In this document: piece by piece, positions 53,101 to 61,457 of the stretch
Layout: each line of letters starts with the position of its first letter
Numbering within the stretch: the first letter of the stretch is position 1
DNA from: Cyclobacteriaceae bacterium
Lineage (GTDB): Bacteria; Bacteroidota; Bacteroidia; Cytophagales; Cyclobacteriaceae
Length of the DNA stretch: 64,000 nt
NCBI GenBank assembly: GCA_016787755.1
Contig: JAEUUA010000013.1
Location: forward strand, 124,001 to 188,000
Reading direction: 5' to 3'
Notes under the pieces: model-generated
Told to the model about the DNA's origin: nothing
What the model saw: the letters and a program-made list of their open reading frames with translations, nothing else
Databases searched by the model: none
Program-made: the position numbers and the translations under genes

Positions 53101-53470
53101 CAAGATCTACATCGGTCATGGTGACACCTGTTTTCCAACCCTCTTTCGAGGCTACTTTAGCTGTCTCCGTTATATCATCAAATTGAAAATTACCTTTGTT
53201 TAAGTATAATTTATTTGAACCTTGATTGGCAGTGAAATAAATATCGACCAACCCATCGTTATTAATATCGCCAACAGCAACACCGCCCCCATTAAAAAAG
53301 TATCCGTAATTCAAAACATGATTGTCACCACTTTGAATTACTTCGTTTTTAAAAGTGATTCCTGTTTTATCAGACGGAAGCTCTATAAAAAGTGATTCGG
53401 AAGGGATTTCAGAACAGCGATGGCATAAAAGTCCAACAGCCAGTATTAAAAAATAAATTTTAGGTTGCAT
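50174..53470 (-). CDS. CRTAC1-like FG-GAP/VCBS repeat protein with ASPIC/UnbV domain
   Basis: A 1098-residue secreted lipoprotein-like protein (ILAVGLLCHRCSEIPSE). It has many FG-GAP/VCBS blades with calcium-binding DxNxDG loops (DINNDGLVDIYFT, DVDLDGWVDIYVC, DLDNDGDLDLVVNA). A central ASPIC/UnbV module is present (VVHGYESSMIGPLTFGLGNATQFDSVKIIWPD), then a second set of blades. Such proteins sit beside SusC/SusD loci and are thought to bind glycans or matrix. It is downstream of the DUF5107 gene by 7 bases. Confidence 0.88.
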   Translation of the reverse strand: MQPKIYFLILAVGLLCHRCSEIPSESLFIELPSDKTGITFKNEVIQSGDNHVLNYGYFFNGGGVAVGDINNDGLVDIYFTANQGSNKLYLNKGNFQFDDITETAKVASKEGWKTGVTMTDVDLDGWVDIYVCRSAMNDSTLRENLLYINNKDLTFTERGAEFGVNDNSYSTHSVFFDYDNDSDLDLFVLNHSVQRYAGFSKLLTSFKKQKGDKFGSKLYNNVGGKFIEVTEKAGMISNVLSFGLGLAVSDLNGDGFIDLYISNDFNEEDYLYMNNGDGTFKNTIKEATDHVSLFSMGSDIADMNNDGYPDIYTLDMLPASNERIKLSSGDDNYDKYQLLMDAGFHQQTMRNMLQLNNGDGTFSEIGQLAGISNTDWSWAALFTDFDGDGWKDLYVSNGYEKDYTNMQFLKYTVDEQLKSRQTGAPIDLGNILSNMPSINEGNFLFMNNRNLTFTNKTVEWGITTKNKSNGAAYADLDNDGDLDLVVNAMNATALIYKNTIADAGKAHFVKVDLLKNNPGSNVVGTKVIAYSKETTQYLEFSVVHGYESSMIGPLTFGLGNATQFDSVKIIWPDQKEIVLKDVKEGEVSPSYNQSKAYPRNGSEPVVPYFKDVTLINWVHTPAAVNDFKRQLLLPRMYSYTGPKMAVGDVNGDKLDDVFICGPKGQSASLFLQNKNGTFKESKTLFGIDKDFQDEFALFFDADGDGDLDLYVVSGGYLFETNDPLLQDRLYRNDGHGNFKRDISSLPHETQAGSVVTSLDIDGDADLDLFVGGRIVPGQYPTSPQSYLLINDGKGTFIDQTKELAPGLSRAGMVCDAHALDLDKDGFMDLLIAGEWMPVQIWMNRNGKLMNETNKWFPFKNNGWWNTLEVNDFDNDGDLDIVAGNAGTNNQFGITENYPAMLVVKDFNDDNQVDPFFCYFINGKSYPYASRDEALGQVSFLKSRFPDYRSYANATLADIFTAQELKDTLVLKANEIRTCYFENKGQRFEKKELPIQSQWSPVYSIVSIDVNRDGLKDLIMGGNESLVRVRLGRNSANRGMVFLNKGNNLFEFLPNNKTGINLPGDVRDIQVMNTSDKTTLWVGAIDRPIQTLVLKKVGL

Positions 53471-53477
53471 TCAAAAT

Positions 53478-56400
53478 TTAGTTATTGTCTTTTGTTTTCA
53501 AATAATTGAGCAATGCACTGATTAAACGTGTTTGGTCGTTTGCCATGGGAGGATCAATCACCTGATTGTTCCGATTAAACAAGCCAATGCACCAGCTTGC
53601 CAATGATGGATCCGAAGAATTGTTTTTCCAATCTTCCAGTAAGGCGAGCCCTTTATCGGGCCACCCCATTTTTCTTAAAGCAAGCGCATTGATAATAAGA
53701 TTTGCATCTCTCGATTCAATCCGTTCATTGCTTACTGTATTATAAAGATTAGAGGCTTCCGATTTTTTCTTCATATTCTCAAAACAAATTGCCTCAAGAA
53801 ACTTCTCGAAGCGTTCGTCCACGTTGGCGTCATACGGCTTCCCTACCCCCAGACTTTCAGGCCATTGTTTGGCTTTATCAATATAGACCAAAGCCCGTGA
53901 ATATTCATTCTTTTCTATTGCAGCCAGTGCCATCATTAAAAGTGACTCCCGATAAAGTTGGTGGCCTTCTGTAGAGCCCTCGTTAGGTAAAAATGTTTTA
54001 CTAGTAAGTACCTTCAAGCTATTCTGGTGCTGTTTATTTAACAGAAAGCATTTCGCCAACAAAAATGAAAGTCCATCATTGGTTGGAAAGCGCTTTTGGT
54101 ATGCGATCGCCATGGCCAATGCTTTTTTTGGATCATTGGCAGATAGATAATAATTAACAAGTAATTTTCCATATCGCCATTCATTCTTATCCAACTGGGA
54201 TGCGGTAATCAAATTTTGCTCTTCTCCATTTTTAAAGAGCGATGCTTTTACTGCGTAAAACGGAGCAAAGTCTGGAGTACCACATTGTTGAAGTAATCTT
54301 TTTGTATGGTCTGTGTTTCCGGCATTCCAATGAATAAGTGCTAAAAAGTATTTAGGTTTCCATGACGTAGAGTTTTGCATCGCCCACTCCATCACATCGG
54401 CAGCCGAAATGCGAAAAGGAAAAATAAGCTTGGTTGAAGATTGATCCGCTTTAGCCAGGAAACTTGCATAGGACGGGTCATTCTTCTTGTGCACCAAATA
54501 GGCTTGCCAGTATAGAATCTCTGCCTGCTGCGGAGCTTGTTTCAGAATCATCCATGCATCTTCATAGCGATTGATGGTTAAATACCAATCGGCAAGATCA
54601 ATGAAAACCTCATCAGCCATTTCCTGATTAATTTCTTTCGTAAATTCTTGTGCTGATATTTTATTTAATAAAAACTTCTCACCATTTACAAAATGACTAA
54701 GCGGATTGATCTCCATAATTTTATCAACCGCTACTTGCGCCTTTTCTCTTTCTCCTTGTACCCGGTAGAGGGTCGAAAGAATTTGTAATGCAACAATATT
54801 TTTAGGATACTCATTTATTGCTTTCTGAGCATAATCAAGACTCCTCATTAGTTGATTTTCCCTGAAATATAATTTTGCTAATTCAGTAAAAGCAGCGCTC
54901 CGATACTCTATGGATGCGGCAGCAATACTAAAAGCATCCTTGGCATCGGCAATATGATTAGTGGCAACACTTGATACCCCGTAAGCGAAATTAGCAGCTG
55001 GATCGTAGGTGTTTATACTCAATGCGGACAGTGCAAATTCACGAGCTTTTTGATTATTCATTTTTCTTAACTGCAAAAAAGACATCTCTGTTAGGGCAGG
55101 AAGAAAATAAGAATCCCTGGAAAGGCATTCAGTAAATTTGCTTTCAGCTTTCACATAATCCCTTGTTTGCAGCGCCCCTTTGCCGAGCATGTAAAGTGCA
55201 TAGGGCGTATCCCATTGATAGTCTGATGGCAAAGTGACTGGTCTTGCAAGGCTATCGATTGTTGGATCTGCTTCATAAGAGAACTTGTCACCAATAACAA
55301 TCTTTATTTCGTTTATATTACCTGACCATTTTATCGAGTCTTTATAAATTTGAAGCGGGTTAAAAGAAATTTTTTGTTCGGCAAGTTTATTACTACCATC
55401 GGAAACCGTAAGAGTTTCATGTACTGCCTGCAGTGGAGAGAAGAACCAGGTAAGATATCCATCTTCAGCTTTAAGATTCAACGATCCGTATGGATTTGCC
55501 TTTACAACTCCACCCGTTCCTTTAATCGGAAACCAGTATTCTGTCCATTCGTCTGTTGCGTAGGGTGAAAATCCGCGATGCTTAAAAGGTGTATAGATAC
55601 TGCCTTCTGAGGATTGATTAAAAAGCCTGCCTGATTGAACCTCCACGTACTGCCCATTGGTGTCCGAAAGCAAATTTTCCCAAATCATCCCTTGACGGGA
55701 AAGTCCCCAAATCCAGATTTTCTTTCCAGGTTTTTCATCATACAAAGAATAATGACCCATCCCGAAATTTTGATCATGGTAAAAGGCTGCAAAGAAATCC
55801 GTGTAACTTCCAAAGACATGGTAAGACTTATAGGTTCCAAAATTATTTTGCTCATAAAATGAAATGTCTTTTTTGTTTTCCTTATTAATTTTCCAATGGG
55901 CATATTCACCTTCGTGGCCGAGGTAGCGAGTTCCAGGAAATACAAACTCCAAATTGCCTTTAGCTGGCATGCCCACGTTCATCCATGTATAGTAGGGCTG
56001 TTCAAATGAATTTCCATTATGCCATGTTGAGTGTGTTGTAAAGTACGCTTTGTCAGGCTGAAGATTAACCTCGATCGTCCAATACGTTTCGGTCAGTTTA
56101 TCAAAAGTTCCAACGTAACAACTTACACTTCCATCTTTCTTTTTTTCAATTCGATAATCAACAGGGGTAGCACAGTTTGGAGTATGACCGATTATTCCAT
56201 AATTAGGTTCAATGCCCCCGCTTGTCCAGGGTCCCCGCATGGCAACATCCCTGAATTTCACAACCTCATTATTATAGATAAACGGAAGCCCGCTCGACTT
56301 TTCCCACGCTGACCAAATTTTACCACCCACTTCGGGCAAAACCATCAATTTGATATATTGATTTTCAAGTTCAAGTACCTTCCATTGTTTATCTGTTGGT

Positions 56401-56582
56401 TTATCCGTGAACCCATCAAACCGGAAGTAGGGATAAATCAGACTTTTAGTAGGAATAGGGTTAGGATCATTAAAGGGATAAGTCTTGAATGTTTTGAAGC
56501 TCTCTTTTACAGATACTGTTGGCTGTGCCTTCGCAAGGTGAATTACGATGATCAAGAGCAGAGTGATATATATTTTCCTCAT
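53478..56582 (-). CDS. DUF5107 protein with TPR repeats
   Basis: A 1034-residue exported protein (ITLLLIIVIHLAKAQ). The first ~350 residues are DUF5107, a galactose-mutarotase-like beta sandwich found in glycan-active proteins (YIKLMVLPEVGGKIWSAWEKSSGLPFIYNNEVVKFRDVAMRG and the WTSGGIEPNYG stretch, here in shortened form). The rest is TPR helices (QTRDYVKAESKFTECLSRDS, ALSINTYDPAANFAYGVSS). It probably binds or processes sugar chains and organises partners by the TPRs. It shares a transcript direction with the two ASPIC/UnbV genes and lies upstream of one of them. Confidence 0.85.
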   Translation of the reverse strand: MRKIYITLLLIIVIHLAKAQPTVSVKESFKTFKTYPFNDPNPIPTKSLIYPYFRFDGFTDKPTDKQWKVLELENQYIKLMVLPEVGGKIWSAWEKSSGLPFIYNNEVVKFRDVAMRGPWTSGGIEPNYGIIGHTPNCATPVDYRIEKKKDGSVSCYVGTFDKLTETYWTIEVNLQPDKAYFTTHSTWHNGNSFEQPYYTWMNVGMPAKGNLEFVFPGTRYLGHEGEYAHWKINKENKKDISFYEQNNFGTYKSYHVFGSYTDFFAAFYHDQNFGMGHYSLYDEKPGKKIWIWGLSRQGMIWENLLSDTNGQYVEVQSGRLFNQSSEGSIYTPFKHRGFSPYATDEWTEYWFPIKGTGGVVKANPYGSLNLKAEDGYLTWFFSPLQAVHETLTVSDGSNKLAEQKISFNPLQIYKDSIKWSGNINEIKIVIGDKFSYEADPTIDSLARPVTLPSDYQWDTPYALYMLGKGALQTRDYVKAESKFTECLSRDSYFLPALTEMSFLQLRKMNNQKAREFALSALSINTYDPAANFAYGVSSVATNHIADAKDAFSIAAASIEYRSAAFTELAKLYFRENQLMRSLDYAQKAINEYPKNIVALQILSTLYRVQGEREKAQVAVDKIMEINPLSHFVNGEKFLLNKISAQEFTKEINQEMADEVFIDLADWYLTINRYEDAWMILKQAPQQAEILYWQAYLVHKKNDPSYASFLAKADQSSTKLIFPFRISAADVMEWAMQNSTSWKPKYFLALIHWNAGNTDHTKRLLQQCGTPDFAPFYAVKASLFKNGEEQNLITASQLDKNEWRYGKLLVNYYLSANDPKKALAMAIAYQKRFPTNDGLSFLLAKCFLLNKQHQNSLKVLTSKTFLPNEGSTEGHQLYRESLLMMALAAIEKNEYSRALVYIDKAKQWPESLGVGKPYDANVDERFEKFLEAICFENMKKKSEASNLYNTVSNERIESRDANLIINALALRKMGWPDKGLALLEDWKNNSSDPSLASWCIGLFNRNNQVIDPPMANDQTRLISALLNYLKTKDNN

Positions 56583-56740
56583 AATTAAGCCTGATATTTC
56601 AAAAGATAATGGACAGTAATTTAAGAACCTTTTAATAGAGTTAACCTAATTAATATTTGTTTTTTTCAAGCAGTTATTCAATGACAAACTCACCAAAGAA
56701 GCTTTACTTTGTGATCGCTTGTACATTGATTTGATTAGTT

Positions 56741-57862
56741 ATGATATTGAACTTTATTTGGAATATTAACCCTGACATTTTCACTTTTGGGCCATTTCAG
56801 CTTAAATGGTTAACTGCATTATTGGTGGTCGGAGTATTGGTCGCTAGGAAGCTTCTCTTTTTTGTGGGTAGTAAAGAAAGTACTAATCCTAGTGAGTCGA
56901 GATCGGTTTTTAATTTCACGCTGGCGGGTGCAATAATCGGTGCACGACTTTTTTACGTTGTATTTATTGAGCCTGATATTCTTTTGAATAAGCCAGCTCA
57001 GATTTTTTTTCCGTTTGAATTCAATCCGGGGTTTAAGTTCATCGGCATCGGCCAATTTTCTATGCTGGGGGCGCTTGTAGGGGTATTCATAATCTTAATG
57101 ATTTATGCTAAACTTAAAAGTAAATCCTACTTTTGGTCGCTTGACAGAGGAGTCTTTCTGATTGCAGTGATTTTCGTTTTCCTTCGAGCGGGTAACTTAC
57201 TTCAATCCGAATATTTTGGAAAGCCAACCGAATCACCTACCGGCATATTGGCTGTTAATAAAATAGAAAAAGGCCTTCTAAAATTGCCATGTTGCGCAAT
57301 GCGGAATCCGAATGGTGAAAATCCACTCGATACAGTCTCTCTGAAAGAAGGAAAAGAAATGCTTCACGAGGGGGTTGGTTTTAAACCACTACTTACGTAT
57401 CTCTTTTTTAAAGATGGGGCTACCGAACAATTAGTAAATGAGTTTCTGATTGGTGATGTTAAGACCTATTTATTTGAATTGACTGATCAGATTTTTGAGC
57501 CTGGAACAGAACCCTTGCACTATACCATTTTTGTGGATTCTAACAATTACATGGCTCGCATTCAAACTATTGGTTTAGCCCGGCATCCGCTTCAGCTTTA
57601 TGAAGGTGTTTTGTTTCTTATTTTAACAGGTACGCTGATCTGGTATGGCAACAAACACCCTAAGAAACATCAGGAAGGAAGACTTGCTAGCCTTTTAATC
57701 CTATCAATCAGTGGTATTCATTTCTTCATCGAGTTCATGAATGTACTACCAAGACCACTTATCAAGTCCCTTCCTTTAACCGTAGATCAGTACATCTGCC
57801 TCCCGATTTTTTTATTCGGCATAGTCATCCTAATCACTTCATACAAAAAGCAAAAGGCTTAA
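56741..57862 (+). CDS. Prolipoprotein diacylglyceryl transferase-like membrane protein (Lgt paralogue)
   Basis: A 373-residue polytopic protein with the Lgt layout: YFYI-like start, GAIIGARLFYVVF (the conserved Gly-Ala-Arg), VFVFLRAGNLLQSEYFGKPTESPTG (matching the RxGNxxNxExxG motif) and ARHPLQLYEGVLFL (RHPxQLYE). An insert of about 110 residues lies between these last two motifs (about 170-275), longer than in E. coli Lgt. It is flanked by genes for lipoproteins (ASPIC/UnbV, SusD). It may be a second Lgt dedicated to some lipoproteins; a housekeeping Lgt elsewhere in the genome is expected but not visible. Confidence 0.8.
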   Translation: MILNFIWNINPDIFTFGPFQLKWLTALLVVGVLVARKLLFFVGSKESTNPSESRSVFNFTLAGAIIGARLFYVVFIEPDILLNKPAQIFFPFEFNPGFKFIGIGQFSMLGALVGVFIILMIYAKLKSKSYFWSLDRGVFLIAVIFVFLRAGNLLQSEYFGKPTESPTGILAVNKIEKGLLKLPCCAMRNPNGENPLDTVSLKEGKEMLHEGVGFKPLLTYLFFKDGATEQLVNEFLIGDVKTYLFELTDQIFEPGTEPLHYTIFVDSNNYMARIQTIGLARHPLQLYEGVLFLILTGTLIWYGNKHPKKHQEGRLASLLILSISGIHFFIEFMNVLPRPLIKSLPLTVDQYICLPIFLFGIVILITSYKKQKA

Positions 57863-57892
57863 CAATTGGATAAAACGTATTAGCATTATTTG

Positions 57893-60800
57893 CTATTTAT
57901 TAAGTTGAATCGATCTTGTATTCCCTTGATAGTCCGTAATCGATACAGCCGAAATTTTTGAAGATAATTTTAAGGTGCGACTCGAATTAGATAAATAGGT
58001 TGAACCATACTGAAATTCATGACGGTATTTTCTTCCATCCAATAAAGTCACAACAGCCGATACGTCATTAGTGTTGGCCTTCAAATATGTTGCTGTCCAT
58101 TGATACAGGAAAGATTTTGTTTCATGCGAGTTGTTTCCAACAAGAATTAAACTCTGTTGGTTAGCCATAATAATTTTAACCATGCCCTTCGAATCCATGT
58201 CTGATACAAAACCGCTTTTGGTATTATGGATGGGAGTGAAATTTCCTTTGCCATCCCCTTTCAATAAAAGTCCGATTAAGGCATCGTCTCTTCCGGAAAG
58301 AACTTCAGGTGCATAGGAGTTGCCACTTATTAACACATCCAGGTTACCATCATTGTCAAAATCTTCTGCAATCATTCCATAAATAGGACCAAATTGTGCT
58401 TCTATCGGCAATGCTTTCATGTGGAATTGGCCATTGCCTACATTTTCCAGGTAACTGCTCTCAAAATTATTACAGCAAACTACATAGGCATCTTCTAATT
58501 CTTCGGGTAAGAATGATTGTTTAAAAGTGGCGTCAGCGTAAGCAGTGAACGTTCTGAACCGGCTGCGCATCGAATTGATTTGATCGATCAAAACATCTCT
58601 CGGATGCCCAATATAATTTACCCCTTGGGTATAGTAGCTCATGATTGGATCAATACGCCCATCATTATTAAAGTCTTTTGCATGTATACAAAGTGGTTCG
58701 TTGTCAGCAGCTTTGAAATGACTGTTCAACCCCAGATTGCCCGCTATATAATCAATGTCTCCATCTAAATCAAAATCACCGGCTGTCAGTGAATTCCACC
58801 AACCCAACGAGTTGGCCACTGCTATCGGCTTTTCAAATTTTCCTTTGTTGTTTCGATAAAATTGGATTGGTAAAAACTCCCCGCTAATCACCAGATCCAT
58901 CCAGCCATCGTTATCATAATCGCTCCACAGGGCTCCGCTAATCATGCCTGATTGATTGATACCAGGAATGATTTCGCGTGTGATGTTGGTAAACTTCGGG
59001 ATTCCGTTTTTACTATCGTTGCGTAACAGGAAACTTTCGACAGGCATCGGATAACTTCCCGGGTTAACTCGTCCTCCAACAAAAAGATCAAGATCTCCAT
59101 CCCGATCGTAGTCAGCAGCTACTACGCACGACCCACTCACTGTCTCGTTAGGCAGTGCCTGTCGGGCAAGACTAAAATTTCCCTTCCCATCATTGGTGAA
59201 AAAACGATCCTGGTATATCGGTGAACCGTTTGCCTGCTCAGTGTCTCCACTAACAATGTATAAGTCAAGATCTCCATCGAGATCGGCATCAAAGAACAAA
59301 ACACCTGTATCTTCCGCTAAGCTATCAATACCTGATGTGTGATGTCTGTTAAACTTCCCATTTGCGTTTTGTAAAAACAAACCTCCCGGACGAGTAGCCG
59401 CACCACCAATATAAAAATCTTCGAGTCCATCACCATTAACATCGCCCACCGCAATACCGGGCCCATAGCGCGAATTCATGTGCGGAATGGATGGTTGAAC
59501 TTTAAAATCCACAAAAGTATTTTCTTTATGCGTAAAGTCGATTCCGATTTCGTTGCCTGCTGAGGTAAACAGCGTTGTGTTTAAAGGAGTATTTGTTTCA
59601 GGTCTCTTGCCCGCATCCTGGTAAGATACTTTGATTAGTTGGTTCGAATTCACTTTAGTAAGCAATTGATATTTCCCATCGGGCCAGATAATTTCGAGAC
59701 TATCAATAATTTCATTCTGACTAAGCCCGAAATGTAAAAATGGCTCTACCGATGAGAGATATCCACGGAAGGGAGAGAAATATTGATATTGTATAGTCTC
59801 TTTAGTTTTCAGGTAAACTTTTGTTCCGAACCCTTCCCAGTTTTTCTCAGGACCTTCCAAGGCAATTCGCAAATAATTTGTTTTATCCTTTTTGCTGTCT
59901 GCTTTGTTTTCTAATAATGAAGCCTCACCGTCAATATTATTAACAACCAAATCAAGATCTCCATCATTATCTAAATCAGCATAAGCAGCCCCATTGGAAA
60001 ATGTAGGTTCGGTTAAACCCCATGCTTCTGATTCATCACTAAACGTAAGGTCGCCTTTATTTTTGTAGATGTAATTATGAATTTTTATACCAGGTAACTC
60101 ATTTAGTAAAGCTTGTCGTTGTTCCTTTTCGGCAACTGGCAAACCCATATTTTGTTTTTCATCACCATACATAATAAAATCAAGATTGGTAATATCTTTT
60201 CCATAACCATTAGTGATAAATAAATCTTTAAGTCCGTCATTATCATAATCGGCAAACAAAACACTCCAACTCCATTCGGTAGCTTCAACACCAGCCAGTT
60301 GACCAATTTCACTAAACGTGCCATTGCCGTTATTGAGTTGTAGCGTATTACGAACATATTGTGGTTCGTATCCTATACTCAATCCGTGTTCAAACTCATC
60401 GTACCCATTTCCACGAGGGGTTAGTTTCCATCTTTTATTATCCTCAGGCAACATATCTACAACCGCAATGTCAACAAGGCCATCGTTGTTGTAATCCGCC
60501 ACATCGTTGCCCATACTATTAAAAGTCTGATGCTTGAGATAACTGGAAACCTGATTGGTGAATGTTCCATCCTGATTATTAATCCATAAAAGATCATTGG
60601 TGATGAAGTCATTGGAAACATAGATGTCGGGCCAGCCGTCATTATTAAAATCTGAAACGGTTACCCCCAAACCAAAGCCCTCAATTAGTATCCCTGCTTC
60701 TTTGGTTACATCAGTAAAAGTCAAGTCACCATTATTTCGAAATAGCTTATCATTGGATGCCGCTTCCCCATTGACAACTTTAGGTCTAGAAGCATTACGA

Positions 60801-61384
60801 CTATAACTCACAAACGAGTTTCTTAACAGATACATATCAAGATCTCCATCAAGATCATAATCAAAAAAAGCGCTTTGAATTCCATACCCTCGATCATTCA
60901 ATCCATATTTTTCTGCTTGTTCAGTAAATGTGAGGTCCCCATTGTTAATAAATAAAAGATTAGATCTCTCACGCTCAGGTGTATTGCGATTGCCACCAAC
61001 ACTGATGTATATATCCTTAAACCCATCTTGATTGATATCAATCATTACGGCACCGCTTGCCCACGTTAAGGTGGTTACTTTTGCACGTTCGGTGATGTCT
61101 TCAAACTTCCAATTGCCTTTGTTGATATAGAGTCTGCTAGACGTCATGTTGCCCGTAAAATAAATATCCTGCAATCCATCATTATTGATATCTCCAACCG
61201 CTACCCCACCCCCATTATACATATATTCGAAATCGATAACTGAAAGCGAATCTCCAAATGTAATGGCATTTGAAAAGTGAATTCCTGATTGGGTGGAAGG
61301 GATCTGATGAAACAAGGGATCATTATCTGGCGCGCATGTTTGTAACAATGCAAACAAAAGAAACAGAATGATTTTATTTTTCAT
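57893..61384 (-). CDS. CRTAC1-like FG-GAP/VCBS lipoprotein with ASPIC/UnbV domain (second copy)
   Basis: A 1163-residue lipoprotein read from ATG 61384 (MKNKIILFLLFALLQTCAPD); the frame above it crosses the terminator and is not coding. It has the same layout as the 50174-53470 gene: paired blade sets with DINNDGLQDIYFT-type calcium loops, a central ASPIC/UnbV motif (FRGYLSSVEPFLHFGLSQNEIIDSLEIIWPDGK) and a C-terminal domain. The two are paralogues with a clear conserved order. It follows the SusD gene, suggesting a role in the same glycan-uptake locus. Confidence 0.88.
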   Translation of the reverse strand: MKNKIILFLLFALLQTCAPDNDPLFHQIPSTQSGIHFSNAITFGDSLSVIDFEYMYNGGGVAVGDINNDGLQDIYFTGNMTSSRLYINKGNWKFEDITERAKVTTLTWASGAVMIDINQDGFKDIYISVGGNRNTPERERSNLLFINNGDLTFTEQAEKYGLNDRGYGIQSAFFDYDLDGDLDMYLLRNSFVSYSRNASRPKVVNGEAASNDKLFRNNGDLTFTDVTKEAGILIEGFGLGVTVSDFNNDGWPDIYVSNDFITNDLLWINNQDGTFTNQVSSYLKHQTFNSMGNDVADYNNDGLVDIAVVDMLPEDNKRWKLTPRGNGYDEFEHGLSIGYEPQYVRNTLQLNNGNGTFSEIGQLAGVEATEWSWSVLFADYDNDGLKDLFITNGYGKDITNLDFIMYGDEKQNMGLPVAEKEQRQALLNELPGIKIHNYIYKNKGDLTFSDESEAWGLTEPTFSNGAAYADLDNDGDLDLVVNNIDGEASLLENKADSKKDKTNYLRIALEGPEKNWEGFGTKVYLKTKETIQYQYFSPFRGYLSSVEPFLHFGLSQNEIIDSLEIIWPDGKYQLLTKVNSNQLIKVSYQDAGKRPETNTPLNTTLFTSAGNEIGIDFTHKENTFVDFKVQPSIPHMNSRYGPGIAVGDVNGDGLEDFYIGGAATRPGGLFLQNANGKFNRHHTSGIDSLAEDTGVLFFDADLDGDLDLYIVSGDTEQANGSPIYQDRFFTNDGKGNFSLARQALPNETVSGSCVVAADYDRDGDLDLFVGGRVNPGSYPMPVESFLLRNDSKNGIPKFTNITREIIPGINQSGMISGALWSDYDNDGWMDLVISGEFLPIQFYRNNKGKFEKPIAVANSLGWWNSLTAGDFDLDGDIDYIAGNLGLNSHFKAADNEPLCIHAKDFNNDGRIDPIMSYYTQGVNYIGHPRDVLIDQINSMRSRFRTFTAYADATFKQSFLPEELEDAYVVCCNNFESSYLENVGNGQFHMKALPIEAQFGPIYGMIAEDFDNDGNLDVLISGNSYAPEVLSGRDDALIGLLLKGDGKGNFTPIHNTKSGFVSDMDSKGMVKIIMANQQSLILVGNNSHETKSFLYQWTATYLKANTNDVSAVVTLLDGRKYRHEFQYGSTYLSNSSRTLKLSSKISAVSITDYQGNTRSIQLNK

Positions 61385-61408
61385 ATAATTATGAATTGCC
61401 TTAAAAAA

Positions 61409-61438
61409 CAAAAGGCCAGTAAATTTACTGACCTTTTG
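61409..61438 (-). terminator. Rho-independent terminator after the SusC/SusD genes
   Basis: CAAAAGG and CCTTTTG arms with CAGTAAA/TTTACTG inside form a near-perfect 30-base hairpin. On the - strand it is followed by a T-run (61403-61408 as A). It ends the SusCD transcript before the ASPIC/UnbV gene starts, so the latter probably has its own promoter or is read through. Confidence 0.88.
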
Positions 61439-61457
61439 AACAAACAATTAACCCAAT

